Source: an uncultured Rhodospirillaceae bacterium (GTDB taxonomy: Bacteria > Pseudomonadota > Alphaproteobacteria > Rhodospirillales > Casp-alpha2). Taken from it: a DNA stretch of 7,445 nucleotides. A program made the translations under genes and the position numbers. Where the stretch lies: the NCBI GenBank assembly GCA_913048145.1, contig CAJWVP010000141.1, positions 1 to 7,445 of the forward strand, given 5' to 3'. Of the stretch, positions 1-6,466 are shown one piece after another. The notes beneath the pieces were generated by a model that saw nothing but the letters and a program-made list of their open reading frames with translations, was not told the DNA's origin and searched no databases. Each line of letters opens with the position of its first letter. Position 1 is the stretch's first letter.

Positions 1-275
1 GCGCTGAAATTGCTGGGACCATTCTGGCGCTGCCTGGTATGATTGGCTCGAGTTCTTCGAGTGCCATTATGCTTGAGCTTCTCCACAACGACGTGGCCCC
101 GGCCGCGCTGGTCATGGCAGAGGTCGACGCTATTTTGGGGCTTGGGGTGGTCGCCGCCGAGGAGATTGGCTTGAACGGCATTCCCGTGTTGCAGTGTCCC
201 ATAGATGCCTTTGTATCTGGCCATGTCGCGACCATTTCCCGGGGTGGTGGGATCCGGCTTGGCGGGACTGGGTGA
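1..275 (+). CDS. Aconitase X small subunit (DUF126 swivel domain), probable cis-3-hydroxy-L-proline dehydratase, 5'-truncated
   Basis: The frame is open from base 3 to the TGA at 273-275 and gives 90 residues with no start of its own; the ATG at 39 is internal. It is the C-terminal part of a protein whose family is usually about 130-150 residues. Visible family marks are the serine-rich loop GSSSSS just after a Leu-Pro-Gly strand, the stretch APAALVMAEVDAIL, and GIPVL followed by a short beta-rich end. In aconitase X the GSSS loop of this swivel domain contributes to the active site. Family knowledge: bacterial two-subunit AcnX enzymes dehydrate cis-3-hydroxy-L-proline to 1-pyrroline-2-carboxylate, while an archaeal branch acts on mevalonate 5-phosphate. 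The hydroxyproline genes that follow favour the first role; this is inference. The large catalytic subunit should lie just upstream of the window. The next gene starts 40 bases later on the same strand, so they are likely co-transcribed. Confidence 0.82.
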   Translation, partial: AEIAGTILALPGMIGSSSSSAIMLELLHNDVAPAALVMAEVDAILGLGVVAAEEIGLNGIPVLQCPIDAFVSGHVATISRGGGIRLGGTG

Positions 276-315
276 AGCAGGCAATATCCCCGAATAAAGT
301 TGGGAGGAATTAATC

Positions 316-1209
316 ATGTGTGCGGAATGGGCTGGGGTTTATCCTGCGTTGATGACCGAATTTAAGGAAGACGGCGCCCTGAACCTGGAGGCGACGCAAC
401 GCCATATCCAGTCATGCGTGGACGCGGGTGTCGCCGGTTTCGTGATGTTGGGGACCTTAGGAGAAAACACCTCGCTCTACGATGACGAGAAAGAGGCGGT
501 GCTCACAGCCGCCGTGGAGGCGGCGGGAGATTTGCCCGTACTGAGCGGCGTCGCGGAGTTCACCACCGACATGGCCATCGACCATGTGCGCCGGGCGGAA
601 CGGGCCGGTTGCGCGGGGCTCATGGTGTTGCCGTGCATGGTTTATTCGCAGGACCAACGCGAGGCTATGACGCATTTCCGGGGGGTCGCGGCGGCAACGG
701 ATCTGCCGATCATGATCTACAACAACCGTGTCGCCTATAAGGTGGATCTGACGCCAGAATCCTTCGTCCAGTTGGCGAACGTGGAGAACATCGTCGCCGT
801 CAAGGAATCCTCCCACGACAGTCGCCGGATGACCGACATGGTCAACGCTTGCGGCGACCGCTATCGCTTGTTCTGTGGAGTTGACGACCTGGTCTTGGAA
901 AACGTGTTGTTCGGTGCCGTTGGCTGGGTTGCGGGTCTGGTCAACAGCTTTCCCCGGGAATCTGTGCGCCTGTTCGAACTGGCGCGAGATGGCAAGGTGG
1001 ACGAAGCCGTCGAGCTGTACCGCTGGTTTATGCCGCTTTTGCATCTGGATGTGGATGTAAAGTTGGTCCAGATGATCAAGTTGGCCAACCAGATCACCGG
1101 CGAAGGTTCAGAATGGGTCCGAGGTCCGCGTATGACGCTTGAGGGTGAGGAGCGGTGGATGGTTACGGAGATCGTCGAAACGGCCCTCGCCAACCGCCCG
1201 AACCTCTGA
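316..1209 (+). CDS. hypD: DapA-superfamily lyase, likely 1-pyrroline-4-hydroxy-2-carboxylate deaminase
   Basis: A 297-residue TIM-barrel enzyme of the dihydrodipicolinate synthase/N-acetylneuraminate lyase superfamily, of normal length. The Schiff-base lysine is K163 in AVKESS, the conserved tyrosine is Y135 in IYNNR, and the substrate-carboxylate loop is GTLGEN at 46-51, where DapA proper has GTTGE. The departure from the DapA loop, and the asparagine pair after Y135, argue against lysine biosynthesis. Placed between aconitase X, a DadA-like dehydrogenase and a hydroxyproline epimerase, it most likely deaminates 1-pyrroline-4-hydroxy-2-carboxylate to alpha-ketoglutarate semialdehyde plus ammonia in the cytoplasm (HypD of Sinorhizobium, LhpC of Pseudomonas). 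The specific substrate is inferred from context; other keto-acid aldolases or dehydratases of the superfamily remain possible. The start is well fixed: GGGAGGA at 302-308 sits 7 bases before the ATG. Confidence 0.85.
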   Translation: MCAEWAGVYPALMTEFKEDGALNLEATQRHIQSCVDAGVAGFVMLGTLGENTSLYDDEKEAVLTAAVEAAGDLPVLSGVAEFTTDMAIDHVRRAERAGCAGLMVLPCMVYSQDQREAMTHFRGVAAATDLPIMIYNNRVAYKVDLTPESFVQLANVENIVAVKESSHDSRRMTDMVNACGDRYRLFCGVDDLVLENVLFGAVGWVAGLVNSFPRESVRLFELARDGKVDEAVELYRWFMPLLHLDVDVKLVQMIKLANQITGEGSEWVRGPRMTLEGEERWMVTEIVETALANRPNL

Positions 1210-1226
1210 TCCGACCCGTGCCAAAG

Positions 1227-2456
1227 ATGCAGTCTCGGGCCCTTGTGGTCGGCGCGGGTATTGTTGGCCTGAGCTGCGCATTCTTCCTACGCCGCGCCGG
1301 CCATGACGTCACGGTCCTGGATCGTGACCCTGATGGTGACCGGGCCTCTCTCGGTAATGCCGGCGCGATTGCGCAACCCGAGGTCATGCCCATTGCCGCG
1401 CCTGGTATTGTCTGGAAGGTGCCGCGCTATCTCCTTGATCCCCTGGGGCCGCTGTCCATCCGGATGGGCTACATGTGGCGGCTCTGGCCTTATCTGTCCC
1501 GGTTCCTCCGCGCTGCCAACAAACGCCAGTACGCGGCCAGCGCGGCGTCCATGGGATCGCTTCTGGCAACCGCTTTTGATGATCATGGCACCATTCACCA
1601 GGAATCAGGCCTTGGCCATCTGTTGAACAAGGATGGCCATCTTTGGGTCTACCGTTCGCCCGCTGTAAGGGATGCGTCGCCTGATTGGAAAATTCGAGAA
1701 CGGCAGGGGCTCGCCTGCACATTTCTAGACCGTGACGGCCTTGCGGTGGCGGAGCCCGCCCTGGGGCCGACGGCCACTTGTGCCGTGCGCACGGATGATT
1801 GGGCAACCTACGTTGATCCAAAAGCCTATGTCGTCGGGTTGATGGCGCATCTCCGAGAGCGGGGTGTGGCATTTAAGGCCTGTCATGTGGCGACGCTTGA
1901 TGGTGACGCGGTTACCGGCACCGGCGGCCATCGGTATCCCTTCGATCATCTGGTCATCGCTGCCGGCGCGTGGTCGCACCACTTGTCGGAACAGTTGGGC
2001 GATTGGTGCCCCCTGGAAACGGAGCGTGGCTACAATACTACTTTACCCAATCCCGGCGTCTCCCTGAACCGAATGGTCACGTTCGCCGAAGATCACTTTG
2101 TCGCCACACCCATGTCCGCGGGCCTGCGCATTGGTGGCGCCGTTGAATTCGCCGGCCTGGAGGCGCCGCCCAACTTTGCCCGCTCCAAGGCGCTCCTCCG
2201 ATTGGCGGCTCAGTACTTACCTGATCTCAATGTGGGCGGAGGTAAAGTGTGGATGGGTCATCGGCCATCGACACCTGATTCCCTGCCCGTAATCGGCCGC
2301 GCTAGCCGTCACAGCAATATCTTATATGCCTTCGGGCACGGGCATTTGGGCCTCACCGGCAGCGCAACTACTGGCCGTTTGGTTGCGGCTCTGCTGCGGG
2401 GCGAAGAGGCTGGCCTTGATCTCACCCCGTTTCGTATCGGAAGGTTCTCATCATGA
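1227..2456 (+). CDS. hypO: DadA-like FAD-dependent D-amino-acid dehydrogenase, likely cis-4-hydroxy-D-proline dehydrogenase
   Basis: A 409-residue FAD oxidoreductase of the DadA/glycine-oxidase (DAO) family, of normal length. The N-terminus is a dinucleotide-binding fold, VVGAGIVGLS with glycines 9, 11 and 14, ending at acidic D32. The C-terminus carries the family signature GHRPSTPDSLPVIG near residues 344-357 and HGHLGLTGS near 371-379, which close the flavin site. It would oxidise cis-4-hydroxy-D-proline, the epimerase product, to 1-pyrroline-4-hydroxy-2-carboxylate, passing electrons to a quinone or other acceptor. It is a one-chain enzyme like rhizobial HypO, unlike multi-subunit hydroxyproline dehydrogenases. 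ATG 1227 was chosen because the flavin motif begins right after it; an in-frame GTG at 1218 would add three residues, and the ATG at 1155 would overlap the previous gene by 55 bases. No clear ribosome site is seen, so coupling to the upstream stop is likely. Its stop overlaps the next start in ATGA. Confidence 0.85.
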   Translation: MQSRALVVGAGIVGLSCAFFLRRAGHDVTVLDRDPDGDRASLGNAGAIAQPEVMPIAAPGIVWKVPRYLLDPLGPLSIRMGYMWRLWPYLSRFLRAANKRQYAASAASMGSLLATAFDDHGTIHQESGLGHLLNKDGHLWVYRSPAVRDASPDWKIRERQGLACTFLDRDGLAVAEPALGPTATCAVRTDDWATYVDPKAYVVGLMAHLRERGVAFKACHVATLDGDAVTGTGGHRYPFDHLVIAAGAWSHHLSEQLGDWCPLETERGYNTTLPNPGVSLNRMVTFAEDHFVATPMSAGLRIGGAVEFAGLEAPPNFARSKALLRLAAQYLPDLNVGGGKVWMGHRPSTPDSLPVIGRASRHSNILYAFGHGHLGLTGSATTGRLVAALLRGEEAGLDLTPFRIGRFSS

Positions 2457-3466
2457 GCATAAAATCTCAGACGGGCACGTTCACTTGCATCGATGCCCAC
2501 ACCTGCGGCAACCCTGTCCGGGTTGTCGCCGGCGGTGGGCCCGAACTGGATGGCGCGACCATGCTGGAGCGCCGGCGGCATTTTCTCGCTGAGTACGACT
2601 GGATCCGGACCGGGCTCATGTACGAGCCGCGGGGCCACGAGGTCATGTCGGGTTCGATCCTCTACGAACCGACACGCGATGACTGTGACCTGGGCATTTT
2701 GTTCATCGAAGTGTCGGGCTGCCTGCCCATGTGTGGTCACGGTACCATCGGCACAGTCACGGTTGCGCTGGAACGCGGTCTAGTGACGCCGAAGACGCCG
2801 GGCGTGCTGCGGCTGGACACCCCGGCCGGCCTGGTCGAAGCTACCTACTGCGAGGAAAACGGCCGTGTCAGTGCCGTGCGTATCACCAACGTGGCAAGTT
2901 TTCTGGTCGCTGAAAACCTGGAGGTGGAGGTGCCGGAGCTGGGTCGGTTGGTCATGGATGTGGCTTATGGGGGCAACTTCTATGCCATCATAGAGCGTCA
3001 AGAGAATTTCTACGATCTGGCCGACTTGACGCCCGGCGATATCCAACGCCTCAGCCCGCTGGTGCGTCAGTTGATGAACGAGGCATACACTTTTGTTCAC
3101 CCCGAGAACCCAGAGATTCAAGGTCTGTCTCACGTCATGTGGACAGGCAAATCCCAATCGCGCGGTGCCCATGCGCGGAACGCCGTGTTCTATGGCGACA
3201 AGGCCATCGACCGCTCGCCCTGCGGGACCGGAACGTCAGCGCGCATGGCTCATTGGGCGGCCCGTGGCGATCTCAAGGTGGGCGACGATTTCATTCACGA
3301 GAGCATCATCGGCAGCCTGTTCAACGGCCGGGTTGAAGCAGCAGCAACCGTTGGCGACAAATCGGCTATTATTCCGTCCATCGAGGGCTGGGCGAGGATT
3401 TACGGTGATAACGTGATCACAATCGCCGATGACGACCCCTTCAAGCACGGTTTCCTGCTGACCTAA
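2453..3466 (+). CDS. hypRE: 4-hydroxyproline 2-epimerase (proline racemase family)
   Basis: A 337-residue member of the proline racemase family. It interconverts trans-4-hydroxy-L-proline and cis-4-hydroxy-D-proline without a cofactor, using a thiol pair. Both cysteines are present: C94 in MCGHG, with H96, and C257 in DRSPCGTGTSA, with D253. This excludes the related trans-3-hydroxy-L-proline dehydratases, which lack one of the cysteines. From memory, the stretches HTCGNPVRVVAGGGP (residues 16-30), FLAEYDWIRTGLM (44-56) and EVSGCLPMCGHGTIGTV (86-102) strongly resemble Brucella PrpA, a characterised hydroxyproline epimerase. H227 lies 30 residues before the second cysteine, roughly where a specificity residue has been proposed to separate hydroxyproline epimerases (His) from proline racemases; that alignment is inferred. 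The start overlaps the previous stop by four bases (ATGA), with GGAAGG at 2439-2444 eight bases upstream. It appears to be the last gene of the operon. Pseudomonas uses the name lhpA. Confidence 0.9.
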   Translation: MSIKSQTGTFTCIDAHTCGNPVRVVAGGGPELDGATMLERRRHFLAEYDWIRTGLMYEPRGHEVMSGSILYEPTRDDCDLGILFIEVSGCLPMCGHGTIGTVTVALERGLVTPKTPGVLRLDTPAGLVEATYCEENGRVSAVRITNVASFLVAENLEVEVPELGRLVMDVAYGGNFYAIIERQENFYDLADLTPGDIQRLSPLVRQLMNEAYTFVHPENPEIQGLSHVMWTGKSQSRGAHARNAVFYGDKAIDRSPCGTGTSARMAHWAARGDLKVGDDFIHESIIGSLFNGRVEAAATVGDKSAIIPSIEGWARIYGDNVITIADDDPFKHGFLLT

Positions 3467-3492
3467 TCGACCTCCGCGGAACGCCGGGTCGA
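3467..3492 (+). terminator. Possible weak hairpin after the epimerase gene
   Basis: TCGACC (3467-3472) can pair with GGTCGA (3487-3492) across a 14-base loop, which itself begins with the palindrome TCCGCGGA. It starts directly after the stop codon, where a terminator would sit. No T-run follows, so intrinsic termination is doubtful; it could instead stabilise the mRNA end or be chance. Confidence 0.2.
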
Positions 3493-3550
3493 AGCGGCAT
3501 ATTCCGGACAGCTGAAACCCTTTTATTGCAGCCAAACTAGTCGGAAATTC

Positions 3551-3565
3551 TCGCGTGCCACGCGA
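3551..3565. promoter_or_regulatory. Perfect 15-base palindrome, possible operator
   Basis: TCGCGTGCCACGCGA has 7-base arms that are exact reverse complements around a single central C. It lies about 150 bases upstream of the candidate rhodanese promoter, inside the intergenic region. The symmetry fits a dimeric regulator's operator. As RNA it could also fold as a five-pair stem with a five-base loop, but no T-run follows. No regulator can be named from the sequence. Confidence 0.3.
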
Positions 3566-3703
3566 AAGGCCACATCGTCTTCATCCAGAATCAGGGTGTC
3601 TAAAGTCTGGCGCTGCAATCCGAAGGTGAGCGCTAAGCTCTACCATGCCGCCGCTGATAATGATGAAGTTAGCATTCATTCCCGACAGTATAACGGGCCA
3701 CCC

Positions 3704-3732
3704 TTGCCCAAGCTAGCCACGGCGGATAAAAC
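3704..3732 (+). promoter_or_regulatory. Candidate sigma70-type promoter for the rhodanese gene
   Basis: TTGCCC at 3704-3709 and TAAAAC at 3727-3732 are separated by 17 bases. Each hexamer matches four of six consensus positions. Transcription would begin near 3740, giving a leader of about 20 bases that contains the GGAGA ribosome site at 3748-3752. A TATAAC at 3689-3694 is an alternative -10 element but has no good -35 partner. This is pattern matching only. Confidence 0.35.
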
Positions 3733-3758
3733 GAAATGCTTACCAGTGGAGACAGTAG

Positions 3759-5336
3759 ATGACCGAACAGATTTCTGTAACCTCACTCAGAGACAAGCTC
3801 GACGCGGCCTTGGCAAACACAGCTGAACTAGCGGTTCTCGACGTTCGCGAAGCAGGCCAATACGCGTCGGGCCACTTGTTTTTCGCGACGCACGTGCCCT
3901 ATAGCCGTCTTGAAGCTGAAGTTTGTGATTTCGTGCCCCATCTGGATACGTCCATCGTTATCTACGATGCTGGCGACGGTGTGTCGGAGAAGGCAGCTGC
4001 GGCCCTTTCTGTTGAAGGGTATACGGATGTGGCGGTCATGGAGGGCGGTGCGCCGGCCTGGGCGGCGGCCGGTCATACCCTTTACGAAGGCGTCAACCTG
4101 CCTTCCAAGACATTCGGAGAGCTAGTCGAACACGAGTTGGATACACCGCGGCTCAGCGCCGACGACCTAGCAGGCATGCAGGAGAAGGGCGGCGATTTCA
4201 TTATCCTGGATGGACGCACGCCAGAGGAATACCATCGGTTCAGCATACCGGGTGGTATTTCTTGTCCAAATGCAGAATTGCCTCTGCGCTTCAATGATCT
4301 GGTCACCAACGCAGAGACCACCGTGGTCATCAACTGCGCCGGGCGGACCCGCTCGATCATCGGGGCCCAGACTTTGATCAATTTCGGTATCGCGAACAAA
4401 GTGATTGCGCTTGAGAACGGCACACAGGGCTGGGCGCTCGCGGATCGGGAATTGGAGTACGGGGCCAAGCGGTTTCCCCCTTCCGGCGTCATGGCGCCGG
4501 CTATGGAACAGGCCTGGGTCCGAGCGAAGTCCGTTGCGGATCGGTATGACCTGTCCTTTGTGGATCATGATACCCTCGCCGAATGGCAAGGGGACGTGAC
4601 ACGGACGCTCTATTTGTTGGATGTGCGCAGCCGTGATGAATATGTGGGTGGCCACCTGCCAGGTAGCCGGCATGCGCCGGGTGGGCAGCTGGTGCAGGCC
4701 ACGGACCGATGGGTAGGTGTGCGCGGCGCACGGATCGTGGTTTGCGACGACACGGAGGTGCGCGCCGTCTGTACGGCCCATTGGCTGAAGCAGATGGGGT
4801 GGGACGTCCATGTCTTGGCCGGCGGCATTGGTTCGGATGGCCTGGCGCGCAATGGCACGCGCGCACCGGCGCCTAAGTTACCGATCATTGAAGCGTGCGA
4901 GTTGATGACGATGACCGGTGAGGGCAAAGTTTGCATCCTTGATTTGCGCCCCAGTGCCGACTTCGAGGCGAGGCACATTCTGGGCGCCACCTGGGTCGTC
5001 CGTCCAAACCTTCAAGAGGCGTCGATTGTCGCCGGTGTGCCAATCGTTATGGTCGCTGACGATCAAGGCGCTGCTGGTCTGTTGGCCCGCGATCTCTTCC
5101 GCATGGGGCATGACGATATTCATTTTTTAGCGGGTGGCATGAGCGCCTGGGAAGATGCAGGCGGCGCGGTCGCCGACGCAGCGGCCACATCGACACGGAT
5201 TGATTTCATCGCCTTCACGGCGGAGCGCCACGGCGGCAACAAGGATCACATGCGTCAGTACCTGGAATGGGAGATAAACCTAGTCAATCAGCTGGACGAA
5301 CAGGAGCGCGGCGTCTTCACGGTTCTGGCGCCGTGA
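3759..5336 (+). CDS. Four-domain rhodanese (sulfurtransferase) with one active-site cysteine
   Basis: A 525-residue cytoplasmic protein with no signal peptide or membrane segment, made of four tandem rhodanese domains at about 5-108, 132-235, 264-366 and 376-470, followed by a helical, charged tail. Each domain shows a Leu-Asp-(Val/Gly/Leu)-Arg strand end (LDVR 27-30, LDGR 150-153, LDVR 287-290, LDLR 394-397) and a Gly-Gly or Asn-Gly plus Trp/Ala motif near its end. Only domain 2 has a complete active-site loop, C193-AGRTR. At that position domain 1 has D70, domain 3 has D330 (next to C329) and domain 4 has D434 or D435. One functional sulfur-transfer site is therefore expected, with three structural or regulatory domains. 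The overall plan recalls Pseudomonas aeruginosa PA2603 (about 527 residues), which lies by a thiol dioxygenase gene and a LysR regulator; the substrate here is unknown, thiosulfate or an organic persulfide being plausible. GGAGA at 3748-3752 lies 6 bases before the ATG. Confidence 0.88.
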   Translation: MTEQISVTSLRDKLDAALANTAELAVLDVREAGQYASGHLFFATHVPYSRLEAEVCDFVPHLDTSIVIYDAGDGVSEKAAAALSVEGYTDVAVMEGGAPAWAAAGHTLYEGVNLPSKTFGELVEHELDTPRLSADDLAGMQEKGGDFIILDGRTPEEYHRFSIPGGISCPNAELPLRFNDLVTNAETTVVINCAGRTRSIIGAQTLINFGIANKVIALENGTQGWALADRELEYGAKRFPPSGVMAPAMEQAWVRAKSVADRYDLSFVDHDTLAEWQGDVTRTLYLLDVRSRDEYVGGHLPGSRHAPGGQLVQATDRWVGVRGARIVVCDDTEVRAVCTAHWLKQMGWDVHVLAGGIGSDGLARNGTRAPAPKLPIIEACELMTMTGEGKVCILDLRPSADFEARHILGATWVVRPNLQEASIVAGVPIVMVADDQGAAGLLARDLFRMGHDDIHFLAGGMSAWEDAGGAVADAAATSTRIDFIAFTAERHGGNKDHMRQYLEWEINLVNQLDEQERGVFTVLAP

Positions 5337-5338
5337 GT

Positions 5339-5361
5339 TGATCGTGCCGGCCAACCGATCA
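5339..5361 (+). terminator. Possible hairpin after the rhodanese gene
   Basis: TGATCG (5339-5344) and CGATCA (5356-5361) are perfect reverse complements around an 11-base loop and begin two bases after the stop codon. The stem is short and no T-run follows, so it is at best a weak terminator or an mRNA end-stabilising element. It lies upstream of the candidate trxB promoter, in the right place for a unit boundary. Confidence 0.22.
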
Positions 5362-5384
5362 TCCTATCTCCGGCGAACCCTCGC

Positions 5385-5413
5385 TTGCGCGCGGCCATGC
5401 GGCTTCCTATGTT
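5385..5413 (+). promoter_or_regulatory. Candidate promoter of the trxB-lsrB unit
   Basis: TTGCGC at 5385-5390 and TATGTT at 5408-5413 are 17 bases apart. The -35 matches only the TTG core and the -10 matches four of six positions, but CTATGTT preceded by CTTG is in keeping with alphaproteobacterial housekeeping promoters. Transcription would start near 5420, with a leader of about 38 bases carrying GAAGGA at 5443-5448. Confidence 0.35.
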
Positions 5414-5457
5414 AGCTCTCGGGATGATCGCTGGGCACATTTGAAGGAACGACCTGC

Positions 5458-6423
5458 ATGTCCGAGACCCATCACAGCAGAGTTCTCATCATCGGCTCCG
5501 GCAGCGCCGGGTATACGGCCGCCATTTACGCGGCGCGGGCGAATTTGAAGCCGGTTCTGGTGCGTGGCCTGCAGCCTGGTGGTCAGCTGACGATCACGAC
5601 AGATGTGGAGAACTACCCGGGTTTCGCCGACGTGGTGCAGGGGCCTTGGCTCATGGAGCAGATGGAAGCCCAAGCCCGTAGCGTCGGCACCGAAATGTTC
5701 GAAGATATCATTGTGACGACAGATCTAAGCGCCAGGCCCTTCAAGGCGGTGGGCGATTCCGGCACCGTTTATACGGGTGAAACCATGATCATCTGCACGG
5801 GCGCTAGCGCGCGTTGGCTCGGCCTAGAAACGGAAGAGAAATTCATGGGCTTCGGTGTGTCCGCCTGTGCTACCTGCGATGGATTCTTTTATCGCGAAAA
5901 GCCGGTGGCGGTAATCGGTGGCGGCAACACTGCGGTGGAAGAGGCCCTGTTCCTGACCAACTTTGCCTCGAAGGTCATCCTGGTGCATCGGCGCGATGAA
6001 TTGCGAGCGGAGAAAATTCTACAAGAGAGGCTGCTCCGTAATGAGAAGATAGAAGTCCAGTGGAACAGTGTCCTTGATGAGATTTTGGGTGATTCCGACC
6101 CTTTGGGCGTCACCGGTGCGCGTATTCGTAATGTGCATTCCGGCGAAACCACGGACTTGGACGTGCATGGCGTGTTCATCGCCATCGGCCATGACCCGAA
6201 CACGGACATCTTCAAGGGCCAACTGGACATGGACGACGAAAGTTACATTCATACTGCGCCTGACAGTACCGCGACCAACGTACCGGGCGTCTACGCGGCG
6301 GGCGATGTGCAGGATAAAATCTACCAGCAGGCGGTCACGGCTGCTGGTACAGGTTGCATGGCGGCTTTGGAGGCTGAAGGATTCCTAGCCGCGCAGGAAC
6401 CGATCCATGAAGCTGCCGAGTAG
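5458..6423 (+). CDS. trxB: Thioredoxin reductase (NADPH, FAD)
   Basis: A 321-residue low-molecular-weight thioredoxin reductase of full length. Motifs run in the expected order: FAD-binding GSGSAG at 13-18; the PGGQL and ENYPG segments at 40-44 and 51-55 that contact the flavin; the redox-active pair C137-A-T-C140; the NADPH-binding GGGNTA at 154-159; HRRDELRA at 177-184, whose arginines recognise the 2'-phosphate of NADPH; and the C-terminal FAD motif AAGDV at 280-284 followed by QQAVTAAGTGCMAALEAE. It passes electrons from NADPH to thioredoxin in the cytoplasm, supporting disulfide and peroxide reduction. The ATG is preceded by GAAGGA (5443-5448) at nine bases. The regulator gene follows after 43 bases without an evident terminator, so the two are probably co-transcribed. 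The neighbouring rhodanese gene may share a thiol or persulfide theme, but the 121-base gap with its own candidate promoter suggests a separate unit. Confidence 0.96.
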   Translation: MSETHHSRVLIIGSGSAGYTAAIYAARANLKPVLVRGLQPGGQLTITTDVENYPGFADVVQGPWLMEQMEAQARSVGTEMFEDIIVTTDLSARPFKAVGDSGTVYTGETMIICTGASARWLGLETEEKFMGFGVSACATCDGFFYREKPVAVIGGGNTAVEEALFLTNFASKVILVHRRDELRAEKILQERLLRNEKIEVQWNSVLDEILGDSDPLGVTGARIRNVHSGETTDLDVHGVFIAIGHDPNTDIFKGQLDMDDESYIHTAPDSTATNVPGVYAAGDVQDKIYQQAVTAAGTGCMAALEAEGFLAAQEPIHEAAE

Positions 6424-6466
6424 GCCGCGCGGTACGTAAAATTCCCTCCAACCAAGGTGTAGGGCC

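Larger units (their letters stand above)
3467..3758. other. Intergenic region between hydroxyproline operon and rhodanese gene
   Basis: These 292 bases contain no coding frame I can support. A GTG-started frame from 3596 runs into the rhodanese gene out of frame, has no ribosome site and an unconvincing composition. On the minus strand there are short frames (3679-3581 and 3639-3523), the second of which reads somewhat protein-like, possibly a decayed gene. The stretch also contains the hairpin at 3467-3492, a perfect palindrome at 3551-3565 and a candidate promoter at 3704-3732. Its length and the lack of close packing mark a transcription-unit boundary. Confidence 0.6.

Noticed and set aside
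39..275. Stand-alone 78-residue gene beginning at ATG 39
   Set aside because: The same frame stays open to the window edge, and the residues before the ATG (ending LALPG) continue the aconitase X domain, so this methionine is internal.
457..1044. Long minus-strand frame (195 residues) inside the deaminase gene
   Set aside because: It is fully antisense to a well-supported enzyme and has no family features; high G+C makes such shadow frames common.
316..1209. Dihydrodipicolinate synthase for lysine synthesis (dapA)
   Set aside because: The GTTGE loop of DapA is GTLGEN here, the residues after the conserved tyrosine differ, and the gene lies within a hydroxyproline operon.
1155..1226. Upstream ATG extending the FAD dehydrogenase by 24 residues
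   Set aside because: It overlaps the deaminase gene by 55 bases, and the added residues are unrelated to the family. The flavin-binding motif begins directly after the ATG at 1227.
3661..3720. Minus-strand promoter around TATACT (near 3689-3694)
   Set aside because: The -10-like hexamer has no acceptable -35 at 16-18 bases and no convincing gene lies downstream on that strand.
3596..3826. GTG-started 76-residue frame before the rhodanese gene
   Set aside because: It has no ribosome site, no recognisable family, and runs 68 bases into the rhodanese gene in another frame; the rhodanese start has a good GGAGA site.
4167..4811. Long minus-strand frame (214 residues) inside the rhodanese gene
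   Set aside because: It is a shadow of the sense gene, which carries clear rhodanese motifs along the same stretch.
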